Below the pieces are notes generated by a model, which did not search any database, was not told the DNA's origin, and saw nothing but the letters and a program-made list of their open reading frames with translations. Positions 8,242 to 18,505 of a stretch of 50,007 nt of DNA are shown in pieces. The position numbers and the translations under genes are program-made. Source of the DNA: Candidatus Zhuqueibacterota bacterium. GTDB lineage: Bacteria; Zhuqueibacterota; Zhuqueibacteria; Thermofontimicrobiales; Thiofontviventaceae. The DNA is taken from NCBI GenBank assembly GCA_016931935.1, contig JAFGDW010000378.1:1-50007 (forward strand), read 5' to 3'. Positions within the stretch are counted from its first letter, which is position 1. Every line of letters starts with the position of its first letter.

Positions 8242-10998
8242 ATGCAATTCCCACAAAACAATTTGATGATCTTACAACATCATTATCGTTGTGAGCGAAG
8301 TATCTGGCAAATTTTATTTTGCTGGTTATTAATTTTTGTCGGTCCGATACAGAATACGCTGTCCGCCCGAGAAGTCAGCCCGATTAAACTATCCTGGCTT
8401 GGAGGAAAGGCGCCGACGCTATCTTCGGGCGTGAGTTGGGGAGCGCCGCTTCCGGAAGGAAAAGTGAAACCGTCAAGCAATTTTTCATTAAAAAACGAAC
8501 AGGGGCAAGCGCTGCCTGTACAATCCTGGCCATTGGCATATTGGCCTGACGGTTCCTTAAAATGGGTAGGCCTGAGCGCTGTGGTCGATTCGAATGCCGG
8601 AACTGCGTTCGAACTGGAGCCGGTAAAAAAGTCCGGCGCCAGTCTGTTACAATCAAAGGTCGAGTTGTCTGAAACCGATGACGCTGTACTGGTGAATACC
8701 GGCGTTATGCAGTGCGAAATTCCTAAAAGTGGCAGAGAGCTAATTCGTTCCATAAAAATGAATGAAAAAGTGATCTCTTCCGCTGGAAGACTGATTTGTA
8801 TTCTTCAAAATGGGCCGGAGCAGGAATTCGGCGTTCAGCCATCCAAAGAAAAGTTCACTGGCATCGTCGAACGAGCAACCGTTGAACAAAATGGTCCGGT
8901 CAGGGTGGTGGTTAAAATTGAAGGCAGGCATGTATCGGAAAACGGAGATCGCGCCTGGCTGCCATTTGTTGTAAGGCTGTATTTTTACGCTGGACAAAAA
9001 TCGGTTCGAATGATGCACACCATTATTTATGATGGGGATCAGGAGAAGGATTTTGTCCGTGGATTGGGACTAGTTTTTGACGTCCCGTTGGATGAACAAT
9101 TATATAACCGGCATATTCGTTTTTCGGGAGAAAATGGAGGCTTGTGGGATGAACCATGCCAGCCGCTCAACGGCAGTTTCCCGCTTTTTGATTTTGAAAC
9201 CCGGGAAAATTTCTACGAGAAACAGCTTACCGGTGAGCGCATCGCTGAAAGAGAAACCTTTTCCGAAAGGGAACAATTCCTGATCGATCATTGGGCTAGT
9301 TGGAACGATTTCAAGCTCGAACAATTGAATGCCGATGGATTTCGGGTGTTGAAAAGAACCAACGATGAAAGCGCCTGGATTGACGCCGGCTATGGCAAGC
9401 GTTCCGCAGGAATGGTTTTTGTTGGGGATGTGTCCGGCGGATTGACAGTTTGCGTTCGTAATTTCTGGCAATCGTTTCCTTCAGCGCTGGAAGCTGCACA
9501 TGTGAAATCCGATACAGCCCAACTAAAAGCCTGGCTCTGGTCGCCTGAGGCTGAGGCCATGGACATGCGTCACTACGACACGCTTGCCTGGGGGCATACG
9601 CTTAAGGCCAGTTACGAGGATGTTCAACCGGGATTCAGTACAGCCACCGGGGTAGCTCGCACAAGCGAAATTCTGCTGTATGCATCATCAGATGTTCCGT
9701 CCTATAAAACCTTGAATAAAATTGTTCACCTGGGGAACCAACCGCCTTTGCTTATTGCCTCGTCGGAATATATCCACGGCATTCCTGTCTTCGGCGTGTG
9801 GAGCCTGCCTAACCGAAGTACAAATGGAAAGCGCTGGATCGAAGATCAGCTTGAAAACGCTTTCAAATACTACCAGTCGGAAGTGGAACAAAGACACTGG
9901 TATGGCTTCTGGAATTATGGCGATGTAATGCATAGTTACGATCGCGACCGGCATACATGGAAATACGACATGGGAGGTTATGCCTGGGACAACACCGAGT
10001 TGATGCCCAACCTGTGGTTGTGGTACAGCTATCTGCGATCAGGACGTGAAGATATTTTCCGCATGGCCGAGGCAATGACGCGTCACACGGGCGAGGTCGA
10101 CGTCTATCATTTGGGACGGTTTAATGGACTGGGTTCCCGTCACAATGTAATTCATTGGGGCTGTGGCGCCAAAGAGGTGCGTATTGCGCAGGCGGCTTTA
10201 GGCCGGTTTTATTACTATCTTACCACGGATGAGCGCACTGGCGATTTGATGCATGCTTCTGTCGAGACTTCCAATGAAGCCATAGGCAAGCTTGATCCGT
10301 TGCGCTTAATCCTGGAAAAAGACCAATACCCGACGCACGCCCGCGTTGGCCCGGACTGGCTGGCTCTGGTTGGCAACTGGATGACTGAATGGGAACGCAC
10401 AGGGAATGCAAAATATCGCGGCCGGATCATGGCCGGGGTAAACAGTTTATACGACATGCCCTATGGCTTCTTTTCCGGCGAGGGCGCCGCTTTTGGGTAC
10501 GATCCAAAAACTTACACATTGCATCGTCTGAATGAAAATGATATCGGCTATAGACATTTGTCTGTTCTGATGGGGGGACCGGAAATCGCTTTTGAGTTAA
10601 CCCATCTTCTTCAGGATAAAAAGTGGGATAAACTTTGGATGCAGTTCTGTAGATTATATGCGGCGCCAGAAAATGAAATTGAAAACGAATTCGGTATAGC
10701 GGTTCAGTTAGGGGATCACGGTCCGTGGTATGCCCGGCTTCCGGCCTATTATGCGAAAATCACGGGTGACAATTCTTTTGCTGCCAGAGCTTGGGATGAG
10801 TTTCTTAATACTGGCAGACGTAATCAAACTGATTTCAACATGCAGTTATTTGATGGAGCTCAAAGCCTGCAGCCGGTGTATGAGATACAGGGAGTTTCCA
10901 CCAACAATACGGCGCAGTGGTGTCTGAACGCTATTGAATTGCTGGAATTAATCGGAGATAAACTTCCTCCGGAAATAAATCATGAAGAGGGAAAATGA
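8242..10998 (+). CDS. PL26-type exo-rhamnogalacturonan lyase
   Basis: A 918-aa exported protein resembling PL26 enzymes (the PcRGLX family), which release unsaturated GalA-Rha units from the end of RG-I by beta-elimination. The N-terminal beta domain contains KLSWLGGKAPTLSSGVSWGAPLP and WPLAYWPDGSLKWVGLSA (about 50-115). A central beta-sandwich follows (about 130-500), then an alpha/alpha barrel with HWYGFWNYGDVMHSYD and GGYAWDNTELMP (about 550-600). The hydrophobic export segment starts unusually late (about residues 22-42), so the real start may be a few codons in. The start follows a GGGGTT sequence. The last 4 bp overlap the DUF4861 gene (ATGA), showing translational coupling. Product release would feed the two GH105 enzymes. 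Confidence 0.85.
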   Translation: MQFPQNNLMILQHHYRCERSIWQILFCWLLIFVGPIQNTLSAREVSPIKLSWLGGKAPTLSSGVSWGAPLPEGKVKPSSNFSLKNEQGQALPVQSWPLAYWPDGSLKWVGLSAVVDSNAGTAFELEPVKKSGASLLQSKVELSETDDAVLVNTGVMQCEIPKSGRELIRSIKMNEKVISSAGRLICILQNGPEQEFGVQPSKEKFTGIVERATVEQNGPVRVVVKIEGRHVSENGDRAWLPFVVRLYFYAGQKSVRMMHTIIYDGDQEKDFVRGLGLVFDVPLDEQLYNRHIRFSGENGGLWDEPCQPLNGSFPLFDFETRENFYEKQLTGERIAERETFSEREQFLIDHWASWNDFKLEQLNADGFRVLKRTNDESAWIDAGYGKRSAGMVFVGDVSGGLTVCVRNFWQSFPSALEAAHVKSDTAQLKAWLWSPEAEAMDMRHYDTLAWGHTLKASYEDVQPGFSTATGVARTSEILLYASSDVPSYKTLNKIVHLGNQPPLLIASSEYIHGIPVFGVWSLPNRSTNGKRWIEDQLENAFKYYQSEVEQRHWYGFWNYGDVMHSYDRDRHTWKYDMGGYAWDNTELMPNLWLWYSYLRSGREDIFRMAEAMTRHTGEVDVYHLGRFNGLGSRHNVIHWGCGAKEVRIAQAALGRFYYYLTTDERTGDLMHASVETSNEAIGKLDPLRLILEKDQYPTHARVGPDWLALVGNWMTEWERTGNAKYRGRIMAGVNSLYDMPYGFFSGEGAAFGYDPKTYTLHRLNENDIGYRHLSVLMGGPEIAFELTHLLQDKKWDKLWMQFCRLYAAPENEIENEFGIAVQLGDHGPWYARLPAYYAKITGDNSFAARAWDEFLNTGRRNQTDFNMQLFDGAQSLQPVYEIQGVSTNNTAQWCLNAIELLELIGDKLPPEINHEEGK

Positions 10999-12314
10999 AA
11001 AATAAACTAAAACACCCGAACAAAAAAATAACATTAAGCATAACGACAAGCGCTGCTGTGATTTCGATGTTCCTGCTAATCCAATGCCAGTCAGCGCCTG
11101 AACAGGTAAACATTACTCTTGCAAACAACGCTGCGATTACTCTGACTGATAAGGCCGTATCGATTGACAGGTCACAAATTAAAAGTCCCGGTGCAGCCAA
11201 CTATTACCCTTTGATTATCTCTGCCCAGGGCGACACAATTGCTTCGCAATTAAATGACCTGGATGGCGATAAAAAATGGGATGAGTTATTTTTTGTCGTC
11301 AATTTACCGGCAAATGAAACAGAAACATATTCGTTACAATGGGTGAAAAATAAACTCCAATATAAAGTGCGCGCGAGCGCCCGCTTTGGGAAACGCAGCG
11401 CTGCCGATACGCCGGTTCAACCAGCGGTCAACGAGACGTTAGTTGCCGGGGATCTGCCAAAAAGCCTCGGTTATCAGCGCTACCAGACCGATGGCCCCTC
11501 ATGGGAAAATGATAAAGTCGGTTTCCGCCATTATTTGGATGGTCGCAATGCTAAAGATTTATTTGGAAAAAAAGTTCCATTCATGTCGCCTGAAAATGTG
11601 GGGATAAATGCACAGGGCGCTGTTGAAGACAACTACCATGTCATGGAGGATTGGGGACGGGATATTTTGTCAGTAGGCAACTCTGTAGGACTTGGCGGTT
11701 ATGGTTTAATGGCCGGCGATACGTTGCTGCGCCTGGGGGTGACGGTGAGTGATTCGATTAATAATGTTGAGAAAACCACGTTCTGTATAATGGCTGAAGG
11801 ACCGGTGAAATCGGTTATAAGCTATCATTATGGAAACTGGCAACCGGCTCAAGGACGTAACTACCAAGTGGATGAAACAACCAGCATCTGGCCGGGGATG
11901 TATGCTTACCAAAATACAGTGCAGTTTTCCGGTTTGCAGGGAGATGAAGAACTGATCATCGGTCTGGTCAACAGTAATAATCAAAATCCGCTGCAGGTAA
12001 TCATCGTTAATGACCAATGGTTGATCTTGCTAACTCATGATATGCAGACATATAATCGTGAATGGTGGCTTGGCATGGCGATTATCGTTCCTCGCGATTT
12101 GTATCTTGGTTATACAGAAGCGCCCAAACAGGGGCCGTTAAGCAATACGTTCCTGGCCCGGTTGAAAGTTGAAAATAATAAACCTGTCGCCTATTATGCG
12201 GCTGCTGGTTGGGAATTAAGCGATGAACGTTTTAAAGATCCGGTTTTTTTCAGGGATTATATTGAAAATTTAGCGCAGCAACTTTCAGCGCATGTGGACG
12301 TGACAATCAAATAG
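10995..12314 (+). CDS. DUF4861-family exported protein
   Basis: A 439-aa protein matching the DUF4861 family, which is common in polysaccharide loci and has no settled activity. An N-terminal hydrophobic segment ends in LLIQC (C31), possibly a lipobox, though Gln at -1 is atypical. Family-like stretches are LNDLDGDKKWDELFFVVNLP, YQTDGPSWENDKVGFRHYLD and NYHVMEDWGRDILSVG, then a beta-rich C-terminal half. The start overlaps the PL26 stop and the next gene begins 15 bp downstream. The tight PL26-DUF4861-DUF6250-PL9 packing suggests a role on the same RG-I products, possibly an uncharacterised lyase or hydrolase. That is inference from context. Confidence 0.8.
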   Translation: MKNKLKHPNKKITLSITTSAAVISMFLLIQCQSAPEQVNITLANNAAITLTDKAVSIDRSQIKSPGAANYYPLIISAQGDTIASQLNDLDGDKKWDELFFVVNLPANETETYSLQWVKNKLQYKVRASARFGKRSAADTPVQPAVNETLVAGDLPKSLGYQRYQTDGPSWENDKVGFRHYLDGRNAKDLFGKKVPFMSPENVGINAQGAVEDNYHVMEDWGRDILSVGNSVGLGGYGLMAGDTLLRLGVTVSDSINNVEKTTFCIMAEGPVKSVISYHYGNWQPAQGRNYQVDETTSIWPGMYAYQNTVQFSGLQGDEELIIGLVNSNNQNPLQVIIVNDQWLILLTHDMQTYNREWWLGMAIIVPRDLYLGYTEAPKQGPLSNTFLARLKVENNKPVAYYAAAGWELSDERFKDPVFFRDYIENLAQQLSAHVDVTIK

Positions 12315-12329
12315 ATAAATGAGGTTTCT

Positions 12330-13052
12330 GTGAGACATCACATATTATTGATTTTGATTTGCTTTTTGTCTATAAGTGGATTCCAGAATAAAATACACGC
12401 TCAAAGCGTTGCTGATTCAAGTTCTGTTAAGCAGTACAAAAAAGGCCGGTTGTTATATCAAGATAATTTTGACCAGGATATGAAAAACTGGATCGTAGAA
12501 ACGCCAGACTCGCCTTATTCAAACGTTGGCATTGATAGTGCAAAACTTGTTGTTGATGTCGATAACGGCGCAACCGTCTGGTTTAATAAAAAGTTGTCGG
12601 GAAACATCATGATTGAGTATAGTCGAAAAGTGATCATGAACAATGGAAAAAACGATCGTCTGTCTGATCTCAACCAATTTTGGATGGCGACCGATCCCAG
12701 CCAAGAAAATGTGTTTACTCGTACTGGGATTTTCTCTGAGTATCATTCCCTGCGGCTTTATTATGCCGGCATAGGCGGCAACACCAATAGCACCACACGT
12801 TTCCGTAAATATCAGGGCGCCGGCGAGCGCACGCTTTTATTTGATTTACAAGATGAACAACACTTGCTTCAACCTAACAAAAATTATTTTATTCAAATTG
12901 TTGTTTACAATGGAACGACTCAGGTTTTTGTGGATGGCGAGTTGTATTTCTCTTTTCAGGATGACGCGCCCTTAACCAAAGGTTATTTTGGCTTTCGCAC
13001 AGTGAAATCGCATCAGGAAGTGGAGAGCTTTAGAGTGTACGAACTGAAATGA
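12330..13052 (+). CDS. DUF6250-family exported protein (concanavalin-like)
   Basis: A 240-aa exported protein with a signal peptide ending near HAQS (residue 25). The rest is one beta-sandwich domain resembling DUF6250: YQDNFDQDMKNWIVE at its start, then ATVWFNKKLSGNIMIEYS, LNQFWMATDP and GYFGFRTVKSHQEVESFRVY. This fold is related to DUF1080 and other lamin-G/concanavalin-like domains that bind or cleave carbohydrate. The start is GTG at 12330, preceded by a GAGG sequence. The stop overlaps by one base an ATG of the next frame, but the more likely next start is 13070. Its activity is unknown; it may be a binding protein for RG-I oligosaccharides. Confidence 0.78.
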   Translation: MRHHILLILICFLSISGFQNKIHAQSVADSSSVKQYKKGRLLYQDNFDQDMKNWIVETPDSPYSNVGIDSAKLVVDVDNGATVWFNKKLSGNIMIEYSRKVIMNNGKNDRLSDLNQFWMATDPSQENVFTRTGIFSEYHSLRLYYAGIGGNTNSTTRFRKYQGAGERTLLFDLQDEQHLLQPNKNYFIQIVVYNGTTQVFVDGELYFSFQDDAPLTKGYFGFRTVKSHQEVESFRVYELK

Positions 13053-13069
13053 AATCAAATGGAGATATC

Positions 13070-14737
13070 ATGAGATTTACTTTAATTGCATTATTCATCC
13101 TGACCGTTTTGAATTCTTCTTTCGCATCTCACTATTTTGTAGCGCCGGATGGAGATGATTTAAATCCGGGAACAATCGATCAACCGGTCGAATCCATTCA
13201 ACAAGCTCAGACCTTCGTTAATCCGGGCGATACAGTTTACATTCGCGGCGGCTTATACAATGTTCGGGAAGATCAGATCTCCAGCGTTCAACAGAACTTA
13301 TTTGCCTGTGTCAGTTATCTGGATAAAAGCGGCCTGCCCGGACAAACGATAAAATACTGGGCGTATCCGGGCGAGCAGCCTGTTTTTGATTTTTCCGCAG
13401 TGAAGCCGGCCAATCAACGCGTTGTAGGTATCTGGATGGCCGGAAGTCATATTCATCTCAAAGGGCTGGAAATGACCGGTATTCAGGTAACCATTACAAC
13501 ACACACGGAGTCGTATTGTATTTACAGCCGCGGGAATAATAATATATATGAACAAATCAGCATGCACGACAATGTTGGCACCGGGCTGCGTCACTACAAG
13601 GGTGGTGGCAATTTGTTTTTAAATTGTGATTCGTATCGGAATTGGGATAATGTTTCCGAAGATGGATTGGGCAGCAATTGTGATGGTTTTGGCTGCCATC
13701 CCGATCCCGGCGGCGCTGGCAATGTTTTTAGAGGCTGCCGCGCATGGTTTAACAGTGATGATGGTTTTGATATTATCCGCGCTGATGAATCGGTTGTTTT
13801 TGACAGTTGCTGGGCGTTTTATAATGGCTTTTCGACAATTTTTCAAAGTTTAGGCGATGGCAATGGATTTAAAGCCGGCGGATACGCCCACGATACGGCT
13901 GATAAAATCCCTGATCCGGTTCCAAGAAATACAGTCAGGTTTTGTATCGCCGTGCGGAATAAGGCGAATGGATTCTATTCAAACCATCATTTGGCCGGCA
14001 ATGACTGGTACAACAATTCAGCTTATCTGAATAGAACGAATTTTAATATGTTAAATCGTCCAAGCCGTGATGATGCTGATAATATTGATGGTGATGGCTA
14101 TGATCACGTGCTTAAAAACAATCTGAGTTACAAAACATACGGATTTGGGTCTAAAGAAACGGCCTACATTGATACAACGCAAAATACTTCCGAATACAAT
14201 TCGTTTGATTTGCCTATCACACTAACGGATGCTGACTTTGTAAGTCTCGATATAGACTTATTGACATCGCCGCGCAAAGAAGATGGCGGTCTACCTGACA
14301 TAGATTTCATGCGTCCGGCAGCGGGAAGCGCCATAATTGACGCCGGCGCTGATATTGGATTTGAATTCCTGGGTGATGCTCCGGAACTTGGCGCTTTTGA
14401 AGTTGAAAGTCCATCCTCGCTCGAACATCTTACAGATATTATTCCTGGCGCTATAACTTTATTTCAGAATTATCCGAATCCATTTAATCCAAACACAACA
14501 ATCCACTATGCCTTGTCTAAACCCGGATTTGTTGCCGTATCAGTTTACAATTTTCTCGGTCAAAAAATACGAGCGCTTGAAAGCCAATACCAGCATCCGG
14601 GAGAATTCACGTTGCTTTGGAATGGAAAGAATGATGCCGGTGAATTAGTGGCTTCGGGGATTTATTTTTACAGTTTGGCTATCTCTAATTCATCAGATTC
14701 TCATTTGGTTCAAAAGAAAATGCTGCTTTTAAGGTGA
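13070..14737 (+). CDS. PL9-family pectate/rhamnogalacturonan lyase with T9SS sorting domain
   Basis: A 555-aa secreted right-handed beta-helix lyase. The start at 13070 follows GGAGATATC; an ATG at 13049 overlapping the previous stop is less likely. A signal peptide is followed by HYFVAPDGDDLNPGT, the usual opening of PL9 and PL1-like helices. The calcium-site aspartates of the PL9 enzyme Pel9A have counterparts with matching spacing: D205 in NCDGF and D230, D231, D234 in NSDDGFD. The catalytic Lys corresponds to K268 in GNGFKAGG. Residues about 470-555 form a T9SS C-terminal domain starting LFQNYPNPFNPNTTIHYAL, which directs export across the outer membrane. It ends the PL26-to-PL9 operon. 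Confidence 0.88.
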   Translation: MRFTLIALFILTVLNSSFASHYFVAPDGDDLNPGTIDQPVESIQQAQTFVNPGDTVYIRGGLYNVREDQISSVQQNLFACVSYLDKSGLPGQTIKYWAYPGEQPVFDFSAVKPANQRVVGIWMAGSHIHLKGLEMTGIQVTITTHTESYCIYSRGNNNIYEQISMHDNVGTGLRHYKGGGNLFLNCDSYRNWDNVSEDGLGSNCDGFGCHPDPGGAGNVFRGCRAWFNSDDGFDIIRADESVVFDSCWAFYNGFSTIFQSLGDGNGFKAGGYAHDTADKIPDPVPRNTVRFCIAVRNKANGFYSNHHLAGNDWYNNSAYLNRTNFNMLNRPSRDDADNIDGDGYDHVLKNNLSYKTYGFGSKETAYIDTTQNTSEYNSFDLPITLTDADFVSLDIDLLTSPRKEDGGLPDIDFMRPAAGSAIIDAGADIGFEFLGDAPELGAFEVESPSSLEHLTDIIPGAITLFQNYPNPFNPNTTIHYALSKPGFVAVSVYNFLGQKIRALESQYQHPGEFTLLWNGKNDAGELVASGIYFYSLAISNSSDSHLVQKKMLLLR

Positions 14738-15122
14738 TGGCGCGCGCTCTGCTCTCGCAGCATTCAAAGAATGATGGGTGACAAAACGATGTGTGTTTGT
14801 TTTAATAAAGCATCCAAGAGATTGTATAAAAAGACACATGCGGTACAATCAGGTTATTTAGAATTAGAACGTAAAGACGCGATTAATCGCGTCTCCACAA
14901 TAAGGATTTCAAAATTTTATGTGTTTTCTCATACAGCATTGAAACGATAAATGATGGTGATGGCACTCTTCGACAAGCTCATGGTAGGAGCAGCGTCGTT
15001 GGATTAGCGATTCGGAGCCAACCAATCCATCCAATGTTGAGCAGATATGTGAATCGTATGTCAAGAGCTGTAACACATGCCTGATAATTGAAATTACGCA
15101 ATTTTAATAAAAGAACTATACA
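14738..15122. other. 385-bp gap with a perfect 20-bp palindrome
   Basis: No gene is seen. AGACGCGATTAATCGCGTCT at 14875-14894 is a perfect palindrome that could form a hairpin, but no T-run follows. A further CACTCTTCGACAAGCTCATGG stretch near 14966 resembles short interspersed repeats common in environmental genomes. The last 60 bases before the GH106 start are AT-rich and could hold its promoter, but no convincing box was found. Confidence 0.6.
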
Positions 15123-18100
15123 ATGAACAACTATCCAATTGATCGGTCTCAACCAGCGTTCGGTAAAGCATTTATTTTTTTAGCGCTATTCGCTTGTTGC
15201 ATCGTTGTGCCGCCAGCGCTGAGTCATTCAGCGGAAGATACACTCTTTATTAATTTCCAGAATCCACCGGAATCTGCCGGACCAAGGACATGGTGGCATT
15301 GGACAGCCGGCAATGTAACCCTGGACGGGATTACTAAAGACCTCGAATGGATGCAGCGTGTGGGTATCGCAGGATTTCAGTTGGCTGATGTCAGTTTTGG
15401 CGCCGGTCAATCAGTCGATGATAAGGTATTGTTCGGCGCGCCGGAGTGGCTTGCCGCTGTTCGCCACGCTGCAGAAGAAGCCGACCGACTACATTTGGAA
15501 ATGGCCATATTTAGTTCTGCCGGTTGGAGTTTAACCGGAGGTCCATGGGTGAAACCGGAACAGGCCATGAAAAAACTTGTGTGGAGCGATACACTGGTTC
15601 ATGGTCATCAGCTTTTTACTGGTAAACTATCCCATCCACCGTTCAATAACAGCCCAATTGGCAACATGGAACGAGGGCGGCGGCCAAAGCAACCAGCCGA
15701 TCCTACCTATTACAACGATATTGCCGTACTGGCGTATCGAGCGCCGGCATCCTTATCGAACATGCGTTTACTTAAGCCAAAGACAACCAGCCACACAGGC
15801 CCCATTGATGCAACCGCCATGCTGGATAATGATTTGAATTCAGGCGTTACAATTAAGGCGCCTCAGACCGGTGAGCCTGCCTGGATACAATTTGAATTTG
15901 AAACGTCTTTTCAGGCGCGCGCCTTCACTATTAGCGGCGACAATGGAGTTCCTGTCGGCCGGCTGCTGGCAAGCGATGACGGAACGAACTTTCGCGCTGT
16001 TGTGACACTGCCGGGAGCGCAACTTTATCGTCAGGGTTGGGTTCGTACATTTGCATTTCCGGAAATGAGCGCCAAATTCTATCGGCTGGAAATAATCGGA
16101 GCGCCCCTGGGACCTGCTGAAACCATGAATCAAACGTCTGCTAAACCAGTGTCCGAATATGTTTTATATGAGGCAATTCTGCACTCAGTGCCGCGTATTC
16201 ACCGCTGGGAGGAAAAGGTGGGTTTCAGGCACTTATTTGAGTATGAATCTGTTCCCACGCCTGCTATTCCAACTGAGCTTGCCATACAACATGAAAATCT
16301 GATTGATCTGACATCCAAAATGGATGAAAATGGAACTCTTAACTGGGATGTTCCGGAAGGCGACTGGAATATTCTTCGCATGGGGTATTCACTCACCGGC
16401 GCTAAAAACCGTCCTGCCATGCCCACTGGTTTGGGATTCGAAGTCGATAAACTCAGCGCTGAACATACCGAGGCCTATATCCGGGATTATATGAAACCGA
16501 TTGCCGCTGCGCTGGATTCCCTTTACGGAAAAAGTCTGCGTTATATTCTCCTGGACAGTTGGGAAGCCGGCATGCAGAACTGGACTGATAATATGTTGGC
16601 GGAATTTCAAAAGCGGCGCGGTTATCATGCCACATCGTTCCTTCCTGCGCTGGCCGGTCGTGTGGTTGTGAGCGCCGAAGTGAGCGACCGATTTCTCTGG
16701 GATTTCAGGCGGACGCTCGCGGATATGTTTGCGGAAAACCATTATGGCGCAATTGCAGATTTCCTTCGCAAACAGGGAATTGGGACGTATGGCGAAGCGT
16801 CCGGAGTCTCGCTGGAAATTCTCGAAGACGCCCTGCTGTGCAAAAAGTTTATGGATATCCCGATGGGTGAATTCTGGGTGCGCGCCCTTCATCCCGAAAG
16901 GATGTACTATGAGGATATCCGGGGAGCGGCGTCAGCAGCGCATGTATACGGTAAAAAAATTGTCGCTGCTGAGGCGTTCACCGGCGGCGGTTATGAAGCT
17001 CCGTTTACATTGAAAAAAGTCGCCGACTACTGGTTTTGCCAGGGAGTGAACCGTTTGGTTTTTCATACTTCGGCGCATCAACCGTTCGATACCAAACCCG
17101 GCAACACGATGGTTGGGACACACCTGCACCGAAATATCACCTGGGCAGAGCAAGCCAAACCTTTTATCGATTACCTGGCGCGCGCATCCTTTATGTTGCA
17201 GCAAGGTCAGTTCGTGGCGGATATCGTTTATCTATTGAATGAGGGCGCGCCTGCAACCATGCCAATTTGGGGCGCAGGACTTGCGCCTAAACCACCGGAT
17301 GGCTATGATTACGATTATATCAATACAGATGTCCTGCTCAATCGGGTATCTGTGAATGCCAACGGCGATCTTCTCTTGCCCGATGGCATGATGTATCGTA
17401 TTTTGGTTTTGCCGCCGATTGATCGAATGACCCTGCCAGTAATTCAAAAAATCAAAAATCTGGTAGAAAACGGCGCAACTGTTGTCGGACCAAAACCGCT
17501 GGCGTCCCCAAGTCTTGAGCAGTATCCGAATGCCGATTCAGAAATCCAAACACTCGCCGCAGCGTTGTGGGGCGATCTTGATGGCATCAGCCGCACCAGC
17601 CGCAGGATCGGCAAAGGTCGGGTCATTTGGGGCCTGCCGTTGTCCGATGTACTCACCTCAATGTATATTCCGAAGGATGTAGAATACAGCCAAGCGCTTG
17701 ATATGGATTTATTCTGGACACATCGTCGCACATCAAGCGTTGATATTTATTTTGCAGTAAACAGTTCTGATCGCGCTCACGATATCGATATTCGATTCCG
17801 GGTAACTGAGAAAACACCTGAACTCTGGTTTCCCGATACCGGTGAGCGGCGATCTGCTATCTACACGACCATTGACAGTCTGACAACGGTATCGTTGACG
17901 CTGCCGCAACATGGTTCGGTTTTTATCGTCTTTCGGGAAACTGCTCCAGAACCAGCGCCTATCTTGCAGAAGGAATTTAAAACGATTTTAAAAACAGTGA
18001 ACGGTTCCTGGGAATTGAATTTTCCACCCAATTTGGGCGCGCCTGATAAAATTCAGCTTGAACAATTAAAGTCATGGACTGAATGTACGGATACAGGTGT

Positions 18101-18482
18101 GAAATATTTTTCCGGCGCCGCTGTTTATAACAAAACTATCAATGCGCCTGCGGATTGGTTTCAGAACGATGCAAAATTAATACTGGACCTGGGCAAGGCG
18201 CTGGATGTTGCCGAGGTTTCGATTAATGGAAAAGTAGCGGGAACACGTTGGAAACCGCCTTACACGTTCGACATTACGAACATTCTAAAACCGGGCGCCA
18301 ATAGATTTGAGATTAAAATAACGAGTCAGTGGACCAATCGATTGGTTGGCGATGTTAACGCGCCTGCAGATAAAAAAATACTTCCAGTGGGCAGCGAAAA
18401 AATTTTCTTTTTTCGAACGCCGCCTTTGCAGGAATCCGGGCTGATTGGGCCGGTCACAATAATTTCGACAAAAACTGAGTGA
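15123..18482 (+). CDS. GH106-type alpha-L-rhamnosidase (full length)
   Basis: A 1119-aa exported enzyme predicted to release terminal alpha-L-rhamnose. A signal peptide (to about residue 36) precedes the family opening PRTWWHWTAGNVTLDGITKDLEWMQ and FQLADVSFG. Further family stretches are FSSAGWSLTGGPWVKPEQAMKK, the barrel region LRYILLDSWEAGMQNW and a MYYEDIRGAASAAHVYGK stretch. An inserted beta domain lies at about 235-350. The C-terminus (about 960-1119) is a jelly-roll with VAEVSINGKVAGTRWKPPYTFD and TNRLVGDVN, typical of GH106. It is flanked by repeat-rich gaps of about 385 bp on both sides, so it appears to be its own transcription unit. It is the longest of three GH106-like genes in the window. 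Confidence 0.9.
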   Translation: MNNYPIDRSQPAFGKAFIFLALFACCIVVPPALSHSAEDTLFINFQNPPESAGPRTWWHWTAGNVTLDGITKDLEWMQRVGIAGFQLADVSFGAGQSVDDKVLFGAPEWLAAVRHAAEEADRLHLEMAIFSSAGWSLTGGPWVKPEQAMKKLVWSDTLVHGHQLFTGKLSHPPFNNSPIGNMERGRRPKQPADPTYYNDIAVLAYRAPASLSNMRLLKPKTTSHTGPIDATAMLDNDLNSGVTIKAPQTGEPAWIQFEFETSFQARAFTISGDNGVPVGRLLASDDGTNFRAVVTLPGAQLYRQGWVRTFAFPEMSAKFYRLEIIGAPLGPAETMNQTSAKPVSEYVLYEAILHSVPRIHRWEEKVGFRHLFEYESVPTPAIPTELAIQHENLIDLTSKMDENGTLNWDVPEGDWNILRMGYSLTGAKNRPAMPTGLGFEVDKLSAEHTEAYIRDYMKPIAAALDSLYGKSLRYILLDSWEAGMQNWTDNMLAEFQKRRGYHATSFLPALAGRVVVSAEVSDRFLWDFRRTLADMFAENHYGAIADFLRKQGIGTYGEASGVSLEILEDALLCKKFMDIPMGEFWVRALHPERMYYEDIRGAASAAHVYGKKIVAAEAFTGGGYEAPFTLKKVADYWFCQGVNRLVFHTSAHQPFDTKPGNTMVGTHLHRNITWAEQAKPFIDYLARASFMLQQGQFVADIVYLLNEGAPATMPIWGAGLAPKPPDGYDYDYINTDVLLNRVSVNANGDLLLPDGMMYRILVLPPIDRMTLPVIQKIKNLVENGATVVGPKPLASPSLEQYPNADSEIQTLAAALWGDLDGISRTSRRIGKGRVIWGLPLSDVLTSMYIPKDVEYSQALDMDLFWTHRRTSSVDIYFAVNSSDRAHDIDIRFRVTEKTPELWFPDTGERRSAIYTTIDSLTTVSLTLPQHGSVFIVFRETAPEPAPILQKEFKTILKTVNGSWELNFPPNLGAPDKIQLEQLKSWTECTDTGVKYFSGAAVYNKTINAPADWFQNDAKLILDLGKALDVAEVSINGKVAGTRWKPPYTFDITNILKPGANRFEIKITSQWTNRLVGDVNAPADKKILPVGSEKIFFFRTPPLQESGLIGPVTIISTKTE

Positions 18483-18505
18483 ATCGACTTTTTGTTTGGT
18501 AATCG

